Made by a program: the position numbers and the translations under genes | The notes under the pieces: model-generated | Database searches by the model: none | Seen by the model: the letters and a program-made list of their open reading frames with translations, nothing else | What the model was told of the DNA's origin: nothing | NCBI GenBank assembly: GCA_013815535.1 | Contig: JACDGC010000085.1 | Span: 1-10,324, forward strand | Direction: 5' to 3' | Source of the DNA: Ktedonobacterales bacterium | Lineage (GTDB): Bacteria > Chloroflexota > Ktedonobacteria > Ktedonobacterales > JACDGC01 | Length of the DNA: 10,324 nucleotides | Shown here: piece by piece, positions 1 through 6,528 of the stretch | Layout of the letters: every line of letters begins with the position of its first letter | How positions within the stretch are numbered: the first letter of the stretch is position 1

Positions 1-871
1 GGCTCATGCCTTCGCTCCCCCGCGTGATGAGCACCCCCTGCGCGTTCACATTTTCCAGCAGTCGCGCCCCGGCCCGCTGCAAGCTGCCATGGTCACGGAT
101 GCTGATGCCTGACTCCGCCTCGGCTTCGCCTTGGTTGGGGGTGATGGCCGTCACGCCGCGATAGCGCGTCATGCCACTGTGGGCGTCCGCGACGCTGATG
201 CAGCCGTGGCGCTTCGCGATCAAGAGCGTCTCTTCGATGATGGGCAGCACCATCAGACCATTGTCATAGTCGGAAAAGACGATGCCATCCATATTGGGCA
301 CGAGGGTCGCCAGGCCATCGACCATGCGTTGCAGCGTTGCGGCCTCGGGGGGGGTGGTGTCGATGGTGTCGATGCGCGCCACGTGCTGCATCGCGCCCTG
401 GCTGTTGTTGGCCATCACCCGCATCTTGGTGCTGGTGGGGCGATTGGGCTCCTCAATGAGCAGGTCATGGTGGATGCCCAGTTCACTCAGCCGTTGGCGC
501 AGGCGTCGTCCGGTTTCATCCGCCCCAATGATGCCCATTACGTGCACCTCCGCACCGAGGGTACGCGCGTTTACGGCGGGATTCATCGCGCCGCCAGGGA
601 CGGTGAAGCGCTCGCGTTGGCTGATGACCGGAACAGGGGCTTCACGCGACATGCGCGTGGCGGCACCGATGATGTAATCATCGGCGATCATGTCGCCGAT
701 GACGAGGATGCGCTTGCCTGCAAAGGCGCTGATGGTCTCGCCTAGCCGCTGTGGCCAGTGCCGCTCATGCAGTGGCCGCATGGCGGGGGAAATGGCCATC
801 ATGTGGGCGCTACTGGTGGGGACGTTCACCCGTGGCAGCCGACGGCTCGGGCTGGTGCGTTGTGCGGTCAC
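1..871 (-). CDS. PfkB-family sugar kinase, HldE/RfaE kinase-domain-like (C-terminus outside window)
   Basis: The minus-strand frame is open from a GTG at 871 to the left edge, giving 290 visible residues. Family hallmarks appear in order: the N-terminal strand RILVIGDMIADDYIIG (about 54-69), SREAPVPVI (75-83), the sugar-binding glycine motif PGGAMNPAVNARTLGAEV (92-109), a TKMRVMANN strand (148-156), FSDYDNGL (199-206) and TPNQGEAE (244-251). This spacing resembles the heptose-7-phosphate kinase half of HldE/RfaE more than ribokinase, but the sugar cannot be fixed from sequence. The catalytic GAGD-type motif should lie in the missing C-terminus. The GTG start is chosen because AGGAGG sits 6 nt upstream; it gives an N-terminal extension of about 50 residues, longer than usual, and ATGs at residues 24, 25 and 31 are alternatives. 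It is transcribed divergently from the gene at 1230. The family is fairly sure; the substrate is not. Confidence 0.85.
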   Translation of the reverse strand, partial: MTAQRTSPSRRLPRVNVPTSSAHMMAISPAMRPLHERHWPQRLGETISAFAGKRILVIGDMIADDYIIGAATRMSREAPVPVISQRERFTVPGGAMNPAVNARTLGAEVHVMGIIGADETGRRLRQRLSELGIHHDLLIEEPNRPTSTKMRVMANNSQGAMQHVARIDTIDTTPPEAATLQRMVDGLATLVPNMDGIVFSDYDNGLMVLPIIEETLLIAKRHGCISVADAHSGMTRYRGVTAITPNQGEAEAESGISIRDHGSLQRAGARLLENVNAQGVLITRGSEGMS

Positions 872-1229
872 GCCGGACCTCCTGATCACTCGACACGTAA
901 TATTTTATGTGACTGTTGGTAGATGATGCCGTGCGGGGGAGTGACGTTCCTTCCCCCAGTTTGGTTGTCTCTTTGCATCTGCCAAGCCAAGATGATGCTT
1001 GCTCGCGTGCCAAATCCTCAGGCCAGCAGTGCTGCTTCTCCACTATGAACGTATGACATTGCGACGTGGCAACAATTTGCCCGGCAACTTGCCCCAGACC
1101 CACAGCGGAAATATGCGCGAAAAGTGCGGGCAAGGCATTATTTTGGGGGGTCAGGTTTCCGCAACCGCCTGGCACGTGGTATGCTGGATGTATATGTTGA
1201 AGTAAGGAAAGAGAGGAGCACCCCACAGT
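872..1229. other. Divergent intergenic region between the sugar kinase and the small membrane protein
   Basis: This 358-nt stretch holds no convincing gene. It carries the ribosome binding site of the minus-strand kinase at its left end and GAGAGGAG (1211-1218) for the plus-strand gene at its right end. GGGGGA (935-940) and TCCCCC (952-957) can form a GC-rich hairpin in the kinase leader. Two short palindromes lie at 1068-1093. A weak plus-strand -10 candidate TATGCT (1180-1185) lacks a good -35. The open frame crossing it on the minus strand (810-1358) has no recognisable protein features and overlaps both flanking genes. Confidence 0.6.
1068..1093. promoter_or_regulatory. Tandem GGCAA/TTGCC palindromes (candidate operator)
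   Basis: GGCAA-CAAT-TTGCC at 1068-1081 is followed two bases later by GGCAA-C-TTGCC at 1083-1093. A further half-site GGCAAGG lies at 1129-1135. Two near-identical inverted repeats side by side between divergent genes suggest binding of a dimeric regulator. The regulator is unknown and the assignment rests only on symmetry and position. Confidence 0.3.
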
Positions 1230-1751
1230 ATGCAAACAGTCGTCGGACATTTTTCTACCATTCATGATATGGATGTCGCCATCCAGCGGTTGAGCGCCAT
1301 TCAACTGGGCGAAATGCAAGAAGGCACAAAAGGCCCAGATGGGGTGCACGAGCAGCACGTCGCGAGCGGGTTAGAGTGGGATGCGATCGCCCAACTCTGC
1401 ATCGTTGGTGGCATCGTGCTGGGTGGCTTCTTTGGGCTGCTTGCTGGGCGTGGCGTCTTTGGGGGCATCCCCCACAGTGCTCTCAGCGCCCAGACTGCCT
1501 GGGCGGGGGTGTTGGTTGGCGGGAGCATGGGGCTGCTAGCGGGCTTCATCGTGGGCGTGCTGTGGGGCATCTTTGCGCCTGAAAAGCATGGCGCGTTTCA
1601 GCCAACTTCAGCGGTTGGCGAAGAATATCTAGTGACGGTGCAAACCAACGAGCGTTGGGTCTCTGTCGCCGAAAACATCATGCACCATGCCCATGCGCGT
1701 CGCGTCGAAAATCGTCAGGGCCGCATCGATCTCCAATCGCTTGCCGCCTAG
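1230..1751 (+). CDS. Small two-helix membrane protein with stress-protein-like N-terminus
   Basis: 173 residues. The N-terminus MQTVVGHFSTIHDMDVAIQR resembles the opening strand and helix of general stress protein 17M/YflT-like modules, which start with a V-x-G-x-F strand and an E/D-rich helix. A charged linker follows. Two glycine-rich hydrophobic helices come next, about residues 55-73 (IVGGIVLGGFFGLLAG) and 91-115 (GVLVGGSMGLLAGFIVGVLW), with the small-residue spacing of glycine-zipper helices. The C-terminal soluble part, about 55 residues with an EEYLVTVQTNERW strand, may pack back on the N-terminal module. The start is supported by GAGAGGAG 11 nt upstream, slightly far. It converges on the xylulokinase gene with a 21-nt gap. 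No enzymatic motif is visible; an inner-membrane stress-related protein is an inference. Confidence 0.7.
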   Translation: MQTVVGHFSTIHDMDVAIQRLSAIQLGEMQEGTKGPDGVHEQHVASGLEWDAIAQLCIVGGIVLGGFFGLLAGRGVFGGIPHSALSAQTAWAGVLVGGSMGLLAGFIVGVLWGIFAPEKHGAFQPTSAVGEEYLVTVQTNERWVSVAENIMHHAHARRVENRQGRIDLQSLAA

Positions 1752-1772
1752 GGCTGGCCATGTGCTGGTTCG

Positions 1773-3182
1773 TCAAGGCTGTCGCCGCTGATAGAGGTCA
1801 GCATAGTCGGCGACACGGCTGGGCTCGGGGAGGGTCATGCTGGTGACGCTCGGGGCCATGTCGGCTTCACGGGGCCACTGCCCAGTCGCCATGCCCGCCA
1901 GCAACGCCGCACCACGCGCCGAGGCATCTGCCACATCCACCTCTGCCAATGGGCGTGCCAAGATATCAGCCAACATCTGCCGCCAGCGGGCATTGACGCT
2001 GCCACCGCCAGCGAGCCGTAGCGGTGCGTCACCTTTGCCCGGTAGTGTTGCCAGCGCTGCGCGAATGCTGAAGGCGACTCCTTCCAGCGCGGCATGCAGC
2101 AGATGTGCCTGTGTGTGATCAAGGCGCAGCCCCGCCCATGTGCCGCCCATTGTGCTGGGGGTGTTGCCGCGCTCAGGGGTGAGGTAAGGCACGAACATCA
2201 CGCCAGCGGCACCGGGGTCGATGCCTGTGGCACTGGCGTACAATTCCTCCCACGTCGCGCCCAGGGTGCGCCGCACCCATTCCAGCGCCAACCCGCCATT
2301 TTGCACCGCAGCCATGTGATACCAACCACTGTCGGCCACCGTGCGATAGAGATGGGTGCGTGGTAGTGCCTCGGCCTGCGGCTGCTGCGTCAATTGGATG
2401 ATCTGCGCACCCGTGCCAAGCGTCACCTGCGTCGTGCCAGGGGTCAGCAACCCGCCTCCCAGCGCGGCGCACGCGGTGTCTGCGCCCCCCATTGCGACCG
2501 GAATGCCCATGGGCAACCCCAAGTCCAAGGCGGCGTGCTGGCCCAGGGAACCCGCCACCGTGGCCGATGGGCGCAGGTCGGGGAACAACGCCCGCCGGAG
2601 GCCCAGCGCGGTGATGACCGCATCCGCCCATCGGTCCCGTGGGATGTCATATAGCAGGGTCGCTGATGCATCGCTGGGCTCGCTCGCCGCGATGCCCGTC
2701 AGCCTCATGCGCAGCCAATCTTTGGGCGACAGCGCCCAGCGCGTGGCTGCATAGACCGCCGGCTCGTGGTCGCGCAGCCACAGCAAGAGCGGCCCCATCA
2801 TCCCTGGCACCAGGGGATTCGCCAGTGACGCTCGCAGGGGCGCGGGCAGGCTGGCATAGCGCCCGACCTCAGCGGTGGCCCGCGCATCCGCCCAGATGAT
2901 CGCTGGCCGCAGTGGCGTGCCATCTCCCCCCACCATTACCACCCCGTGCATCTGCCCAGCGAGGCCAATGGCGGTGATGTCTGCCGGGGCCGCCTCCGCG
3001 AGGGCGGCGTGGGTGGCCGTCACCGTTGCCTGCCACCACTGCTGGGGCAGACCTTCCGCCCAGCCTGGCTGCGGCGTCAACAATGGATAGTTCGCGCGGC
3101 CCGCCCCCCGCGTCTGGCCATCTTCCCCCAGGACGATGACTTTGACGGAACTGGTCCCGAGATCGATGCCTAAGAGCGCCAT
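1773..3182 (-). CDS. xylB: Xylulokinase (FGGY family)
   Basis: 469 residues, close to the usual 480-500. It phosphorylates D-xylulose to xylulose 5-phosphate with ATP, feeding the pentose phosphate pathway in the cytoplasm. Visible signatures: the first phosphate loop DLGTSSVK (7-14); AGQMHGVV (75-82) and RPAIIWADARA (92-102), the sugar-binding segment typical of xylulokinase rather than glycerol kinase; SPKDWLRMRLTG (152-163); GGADTACAALGGG (232-244) holding the predicted catalytic Asp235; the second phosphate loop VTLGTGAQ (253-260); and the adenosine motif LAGGGSVNARW (390-400). The ATG is set by AGGAGG 7 nt upstream. The RNA ligase gene lies 52 nt upstream on the same strand, with a strong hairpin between them. 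No xylose isomerase or sugar transporter is in view, so xylose use is inferred from the family only; a related pentulose is possible. Confidence 0.93.
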   Translation of the reverse strand: MALLGIDLGTSSVKVIVLGEDGQTRGAGRANYPLLTPQPGWAEGLPQQWWQATVTATHAALAEAAPADITAIGLAGQMHGVVMVGGDGTPLRPAIIWADARATAEVGRYASLPAPLRASLANPLVPGMMGPLLLWLRDHEPAVYAATRWALSPKDWLRMRLTGIAASEPSDASATLLYDIPRDRWADAVITALGLRRALFPDLRPSATVAGSLGQHAALDLGLPMGIPVAMGGADTACAALGGGLLTPGTTQVTLGTGAQIIQLTQQPQAEALPRTHLYRTVADSGWYHMAAVQNGGLALEWVRRTLGATWEELYASATGIDPGAAGVMFVPYLTPERGNTPSTMGGTWAGLRLDHTQAHLLHAALEGVAFSIRAALATLPGKGDAPLRLAGGGSVNARWRQMLADILARPLAEVDVADASARGAALLAGMATGQWPREADMAPSVTSMTLPEPSRVADYADLYQRRQP

Positions 3183-3202
3183 CGTTGCGCCTCCTATGCG
3201 AA

Positions 3203-3230
3203 TGGGATGATAGCGTACTCTATCATCCCA
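3203..3230 (-). terminator. Perfect 11-bp hairpin between RNA ligase and xylulokinase genes
   Basis: TGGGATGATAG (3203-3213) and CTATCATCCCA (3220-3230) form an uninterrupted 11-bp stem with a 6-nt loop. It lies just past the RNA ligase stop codon and ends just before the xylB ribosome binding site. There is no U-tract on either strand. It may terminate the ligase transcript, stabilise a processed xylB end, or bind a regulator. The structure is certain; its role is not. Confidence 0.5.
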
Positions 3231-3234
3231 TGGG

Positions 3235-4266
3235 TCATTGCGTCTCGGTCGCGTTTTTGCGCGTCAGATACTCGCCTGAAACGGACTTGAGGATCACGCG
3301 CCCGATGTCTAACTCATCGCGCTCGTGGATGGGGCGGATGACCACCCCCTCGCGCAGATGGGTGGCGAGCGTCGATTGGCCAACGGTGTGCGCTAACATC
3401 ACCGCGCGGCTGAAAGGGCCGCGATAGAGCAGCGGCACCTGAGGCACGGCGTAGGTTGTGCAGAATGCCACGAAGTCGTCATACTCCGCAAAACCATCGG
3501 CGGTGTAGAGATCGAAGGCGCGAAAGCCCAGCGAACCATTGACGAAGCCATATTTCAGATCCTGCACGCCCAAGACCTCGCCAAAGAGCATCGCCTGTGT
3601 TTGGTTCGTCGCGGCCAGATACGCTGCCAGCTTCTCGAAGATTCCCTCCTGGTGGGCGGCACGCCAGTAGACGTTGTTCGCGCTCTCACGCAGGATCAGG
3701 CTATTCCCCGCGATACCTTTGGAGGAAACCACGGACTCGCCGTTCAGCAAACCACTGACGAAGCAAGTGCCGTGGAGCTTCTCGGTCATCACCACCTCTT
3801 CGCCGTCCTGCAAGACATGGGGGAATGTTTTCACGTTCTCGATGTCAGTGTAGGTGCGAAAGATCGTCCCAAAGGGGGCCCGCGCCACATCGCCCGCCAT
3901 CGCCAGGGGGATGGGCGGCTCCCATTTGGTGATGGCAAGTTCAGTGCTGACCTCCGTGCCTTCGACCCAGGCGGCTGGCCAGGGATCTGGGCGATAGAGT
4001 AAACCTTGCGACAATTCCCCGCGCAACTTGATGGCGCGCACGCGATTTTTGTCCGCGCCTGCCAGCTTGCCCACGAGATCCATCGCGGTGATGAGGTTGG
4101 CGGGGACAATCGCTTGCTCGGGGATGTAGACCGCCAGATCGCCCGTCACAAATGCCCCCTTCGCGATGACCACGTGGTAATCATCGACGGTACCTAGCTC
4201 TAACAGATCCGCATTGGGATGCGGCATCACGGTGACGCGCCGTACTTTGACGGCGAATGTGCTCAT
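3235..4266 (-). CDS. RNA ligase, DRB0094 (Rnl5) family
   Basis: 343 residues, almost exactly the length I recall for Deinococcus radiodurans DRB0094 ligase (about 342). The family joins a 3'-OH to a 5'-phosphate at RNA nicks through an enzyme-AMP intermediate. An N-terminal OB-like module (about 1-115) precedes the nucleotidyltransferase domain. Nucleotidyltransferase motifs follow in order: TYTDIENVKTFP (138-149); motif I EKLHGT with nucleophile Lys163; motif Ia SSKGIAGNS (181-189); motif III-like LFGEVLG (227-233); motif IV EGVVIRP (306-312); motif V ILKSVSGEYL (325-334). The start is the ATG at 4266, with GGAGGG 8 nt upstream; an in-frame ATG at 4344 would add 26 unrelated residues. It is transcribed divergently from the phenylalanine hydroxylase gene. 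Its physiological substrate is unknown. Two inside-out tRNA genes lie about 2.2 kb away, making tRNA joining an attractive but unproved role. Confidence 0.9.
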   Translation of the reverse strand: MSTFAVKVRRVTVMPHPNADLLELGTVDDYHVVIAKGAFVTGDLAVYIPEQAIVPANLITAMDLVGKLAGADKNRVRAIKLRGELSQGLLYRPDPWPAAWVEGTEVSTELAITKWEPPIPLAMAGDVARAPFGTIFRTYTDIENVKTFPHVLQDGEEVVMTEKLHGTCFVSGLLNGESVVSSKGIAGNSLILRESANNVYWRAAHQEGIFEKLAAYLAATNQTQAMLFGEVLGVQDLKYGFVNGSLGFRAFDLYTADGFAEYDDFVAFCTTYAVPQVPLLYRGPFSRAVMLAHTVGQSTLATHLREGVVIRPIHERDELDIGRVILKSVSGEYLTRKNATETQ

Positions 4267-4440
4267 AAATTCGTCCCTCCTCAGCTTGATTCCACTTGAC
4301 AAAACGCAAACAATTGGATAAACGTCACAAAAGAAGGCAAGCATGTCAATGTTGGCTGGATAAGGGCTGCGGCGATAGCAACCAGTGCTGCCGCGAGGTG
4401 GCTGTCACCATGTCGTGTGCGTGGCTCTGGTGGGGACATC

Positions 4441-4505
4441 TGTGCCAAAATGGCACACAAAAGCGCTGCACCATTGGGTGAAGTGGCTTGCTTCCTGTGT
4501 GCCAT
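4441..4505. promoter_or_regulatory. Three TGTGCCA boxes in the rnl/phhA divergent spacer
   Basis: TGTGCCA-AAA-TGGCACA (4441-4457) is a perfect 17-bp interrupted palindrome. A third copy lies at 4498-4504, and ATGGCACACA (4450-4459) is the exact reverse complement of TGTGTGCCAT (4496-4505). In DNA this looks like a set of operator half-sites; in RNA it would give two competing hairpins. It sits about 60 nt upstream of the phhA promoter candidate. The rest of the 494-nt spacer (4267-4760) holds the phhA leader and no gene I can support. No regulator is identified. Confidence 0.4.
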
Positions 4506-4565
4506 CTTGGGCCGAGCGGGGGAGCTACGCGCGTACGTTGTTGGGCAGGCGGGGTGTCTGCCGTA

Positions 4566-4574
4566 TGCTATACT
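4566..4574 (+). promoter_or_regulatory. Extended -10 promoter for phenylalanine hydroxylase
   Basis: TGC-TATACT (4566-4574) is a good extended -10 element. The -35 position at 17-bp spacing (CAGGCG) is poor; an alternative pairing is TTGGGC (4541-4546) with TATGCT (4564-4569), also 17 bp. The same TGC-TANACT form occurs upstream of the next two transcription units at 5590 and 6392. It would give a leader of about 180 nt before the ATG at 4761. Confidence 0.5.
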
Positions 4575-4651
4575 GTAGTTTGACGCGATCCTATTGCGCT
4601 GCCGACAGCAGAGAAAATGGTCGTATCGCGAAGGTGTCTCGCCAGTGACGT

Positions 4652-4707
4652 CGAACATCTATCCCCTGGCAGGTTGTGTCGGGGTGTTCGCATGGTGGTA
4701 CCTTTTT
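4652..4707 (+). other. Bulged hairpin followed by a T-tract in the phhA leader
   Basis: CGAACA (4652-4657) plus CCCC (4663-4666) pair with GGGG (4681-4684) plus TGTTCG (4685-4690), making a 10-bp stem with a 5-nt bulge and a 14-nt loop. Twelve nucleotides later comes TTTTT (4703-4707), preceded by GGTGGTACC. This may be an attenuator or another cis-regulatory leader. It is a structural observation only. Confidence 0.3.
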
Positions 4708-4760
4708 GAGATGTCGATGACGCCATTTCATAGGAAAGGGTAGGCGAACCGAGGAGAATC

Positions 4761-5483
4761 ATGACAACAGATTCACACAAGACCGACTTTCACTTGAAAG
4801 TTGCCCCCCAACGCTCGTATCTGGAGCGCGATCACGATACATGGCGTCGCCTGTGCGACCATCAGTTGGCAAAGCTCAAAGACATCGCCCCCGCGATGTA
4901 TTGGGAAGGCTTCACGCGGCTGCAACTCGATCTGGAGCGCCTGCCTGTGCAAGACCAGATGAGCGAACGCCTCAATGGTTTGGTGGGCTGGCAGCTTGCC
5001 AACGCGCAGGATGAATATCTGAAGCCGGTGGATTGGTTCAATCATTTGGGTCTGCGCCATTTCCCCGTGACGGATTACATCCGCATCCCCGAGGACCTGC
5101 TTTTCACGCCGCTGCCGGATCTGTTTCACGAATATTTTGGGCACCTGGCCTGGATGACCCTGCCACGTTACCTGAATATCGTTGATCGCATCACGCGCAA
5201 ATATCTCGCATCCACGGAGGAAGAGCGGCTGGTCATCTCAAATCTCTGGTGGTTCACCCTGGAATTTGGGCTGATTCGTGACGAAGGGAAAGTGCGCCCC
5301 TTTGGCGCAGGCATCTTCTCTTCGCCCGGTGAACTGGAATATGCCCTCAGCCATCCTGAGTTGCATCAGCCTTTCACCATCACGGACGCCTCCCGTGCCA
5401 CGGCGCGCCCCTTTGCCTTCCACGAGACATATTTTGTCTTGGACGGCTTCGAGCATCTCGAAGCCGCGACCGAGGGCTGGTAG
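4761..5483 (+). CDS. phhA: Phenylalanine 4-monooxygenase (Fe/tetrahydropterin-dependent)
   Basis: 240 residues, slightly shorter than most bacterial members (about 260-300) but with the whole catalytic core. It hydroxylates L-phenylalanine to L-tyrosine using O2 and tetrahydropterin in the cytoplasm. The iron triad is visible: His123 and His128 in PDLFHEYFGHL (119-129) and Glu168 in WWFTLEFGL (163-171). FGAGIFSSPGELEYALS (181-197) is the conserved segment after the iron site. There is no N-terminal ACT regulatory domain, as expected for bacterial forms. The start has GAGGAG 4 nt upstream. A hairpin follows the stop. The usual partner, pterin-4a-carbinolamine dehydratase, is not in the window. 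Tyrosine or tryptophan hydroxylase activity is less likely on bacterial precedent. Confidence 0.93.
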   Translation: MTTDSHKTDFHLKVAPQRSYLERDHDTWRRLCDHQLAKLKDIAPAMYWEGFTRLQLDLERLPVQDQMSERLNGLVGWQLANAQDEYLKPVDWFNHLGLRHFPVTDYIRIPEDLLFTPLPDLFHEYFGHLAWMTLPRYLNIVDRITRKYLASTEEERLVISNLWWFTLEFGLIRDEGKVRPFGAGIFSSPGELEYALSHPELHQPFTITDASRATARPFAFHETYFVLDGFEHLEAATEGW

Positions 5484-5493
5484 TCTTAGCCGC

Positions 5494-5531
5494 TGGCGCA
5501 CCCACACAAAAAGCAAATAGTGGGTGCGCCA
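5494..5531 (+). terminator. 12-bp hairpin after phhA
   Basis: TGGCGCACCCAC (5494-5505) pairs perfectly with GTGGGTGCGCCA (5520-5531) around a 14-nt A-rich loop, 10 nt past the phhA stop. No U-tract follows, so it is either a U-less terminator or a 3'-end stabilising hairpin. Confidence 0.6.
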
Positions 5532-5566
5532 TCCCTATGCTGTCTTGGATTGTGTAACTCAGGCTA

Positions 5567-5595
5567 TTGTGATGTGCTCACCCACATGCTAAACT
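5567..5595 (+). promoter_or_regulatory. Promoter of the 5632 gene
   Basis: TTGTGA (5567-5572), a 17-nt spacer and TAAACT (5590-5595) preceded by TGC form a strong sigma70-type promoter with an extended -10. The predicted start lies about 30 nt upstream of the ATG. Confidence 0.65.
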
Positions 5596-5631
5596 GTTGT
5601 TGCTTGCTCAATGAAGAAGGGGAAAATTGTT

Positions 5632-6366
5632 ATGCCAAAATTGAATCAGATCATCGCCATCGAAAAAGGCGTGAAGACTGGCGCATTTCAGACCTTGACG
5701 GATGCTCATCAACAGGTGCAAAAAACGGCGCTGCTGACGGGCATCTCGCGCACCTATCGCCCCCGTGATGAGGAAGGCGAACAACTGCCGCCCGAATCGA
5801 CGCGGGTGCAGGTGCGGGCCGAGGAGATCATTCGCACCGTGACCGCCGCGCTGGTCGAATTATTCGACACGACCGCGACGAAAGATTGGGCGAACACGCA
5901 CGCGAAAGCGGATGTCGTGGTGGATGGCCGCACTATTGTGAGCGATGTGCCCGCAACCTATTTGCTCTTTCTTGAAAAACAATTGATCGATCTGCACACC
6001 TTCGTCGCCAAGCTGCCAGTGCTCGATCCTTCTGAGGAGTGGCAATATGACGCCAGCGCCGACACCTATGCCACCCCGGCCGTTCAAACGGTGCGCACCA
6101 AGAAGATCCCGCGCAACCACGTCAAGGCCGAGGCCACCAAAGAGCATCCCGCCCAGGTCGATGTCTATTATGAAGATGTGGCGCAGGGCACGTGGTCAAC
6201 GATCAAATTTTCGGGGGCGCTACCCGCGCAACGCGTCAATGAACTGCTCAGTCGCGTAGAGAAATTGCAGCAAGCGGTAAAGTTCGCCCGTGAAGAAGCG
6301 AACAACGCCGAAGTGACCCAACAAAAGATTGGCGAGCGGGTGCTGGGCTATCTGTTTGCCCGCTAA
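5632..6366 (+). CDS. Conserved protein of unknown function (DUF7873-like)
   Basis: 244 residues, soluble, no signal peptide or membrane helix. I recognise the sequence type from uncharacterised actinobacterial proteins starting M-x-KLNQIIA; the DUF7873 label is from memory. Conserved-looking blocks are KLNQIIAIEKGVK (3-15), GISRTYRPRDEEGEQLPPES (37-56), ATKDWANTHAKADVVVDG (82-99), YLLFLEKQLIDLHTFVAKLP (110-129), RTKKIPRNHVKAEATKEHPA (155-174) and IKFSGALPAQRVNELLSRVE (191-210), then a probable helix or coiled coil (LSRVEKLQQAVKFAREEAN). It is rich in Lys/Arg and Glu and shows no known catalytic motif. ATG 5632 is preferred over ATG 5611 because AAGGGG lies 9 nt upstream of it. It ends two bases before the promoter of the RNA locus. 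I assign no function. Confidence 0.88.
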   Translation: MPKLNQIIAIEKGVKTGAFQTLTDAHQQVQKTALLTGISRTYRPRDEEGEQLPPESTRVQVRAEEIIRTVTAALVELFDTTATKDWANTHAKADVVVDGRTIVSDVPATYLLFLEKQLIDLHTFVAKLPVLDPSEEWQYDASADTYATPAVQTVRTKKIPRNHVKAEATKEHPAQVDVYYEDVAQGTWSTIKFSGALPAQRVNELLSRVEKLQQAVKFAREEANNAEVTQQKIGERVLGYLFAR

Positions 6367-6368
6367 GC

Positions 6369-6397
6369 TTGCGCCGCATTGGCGGGTGTGCTACACT
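6369..6397 (+). promoter_or_regulatory. Promoter of the permuted tRNA locus
   Basis: TTGCGC (6369-6374), a 17-nt spacer and TACACT (6392-6397) preceded by TGC match the extended -10 form of the two upstream promoters. It begins right after the stop of the 5632 gene. The predicted start, about 6404, gives a leader of about 42 nt before the first tRNA half. Confidence 0.6.
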
Positions 6398-6445
6398 CAC
6401 CTGTGGGTGAACAGACTCATCGTAAGACTGAGACTGATCGGGTCA

Positions 6446-6528
6446 CCGTTTCAGTGAAGGTTCGAATCCTTTCCTGCCCACCATCTCATGGGCAGGTAGC
6501 CCAACTGGCAGAGGCAAACGGGGCCTAC
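6446..6528 (+). tRNA. Circularly permuted tRNA 1 (identity uncertain)
   Basis: The 3' half comes first: CCGTT (39-43, 6446-6450), variable loop TCAGT, T stem GAAGG/CCTTT around TTCGAAT (6461-6467), acceptor CCTGCCC (6473-6479), A73 and encoded CCA (6481-6483). After TCTCAT comes the 5' half: GGGCAGG (6490-6496), TA, D arm GCCC..GGC with GG at 18-19, then AACGG (6517-6521) and the start of the anticodon loop. Acceptor strands pair 7/7 and anticodon-stem strands 5/5, but only across the permuted order; no normal-order partner fits. The assembled RNA is about 77 nt. Oddities: wherever the halves join, position 33 is G instead of the near-universal U. The loop GGCCTAC would read CCU (Arg), but this is not secure. 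The segment GGCCT (6522-6526) can also pair with AGGCC (6560-6564). Confidence 0.65.

Noticed and set aside
131..745. Plus-strand 204-codon frame
   Set aside because: It is the antisense shadow of the PfkB-family kinase, whose motifs are all on the minus strand.
810..1358. 182-codon minus-strand frame
   Set aside because: It overlaps the start of the kinase gene and the membrane-protein gene, has no ribosome binding site and no recognisable protein character.
4296..4324. Plus-strand TTGACA-17-TAAACG promoter
   Set aside because: The hexamers are good, but nothing coding follows for over 400 nt and it lies just upstream of the RNA ligase start on the other strand. Probably fortuitous.
4281..4658. 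125-codon minus-strand frame in the divergent spacer
   Set aside because: Low-complexity translation without a ribosome binding site. It overlaps the RNA ligase promoter region and the operator-like repeats.
4660..4710. T-box riboswitch suggested by TGGTACC in the phhA leader
   Set aside because: Only the UGGNACC core resembles the T-box. The full AGGGUGGNACCGCG context, a recognisable stem I and a specifier loop are not seen.
6446..6528. Permuted (two-piece) tmRNA
   Set aside because: There is no tag-peptide reading frame and no tmRNA-type 5' end. Ordinary D-arm and anticodon-stem elements are present, and there are two units.
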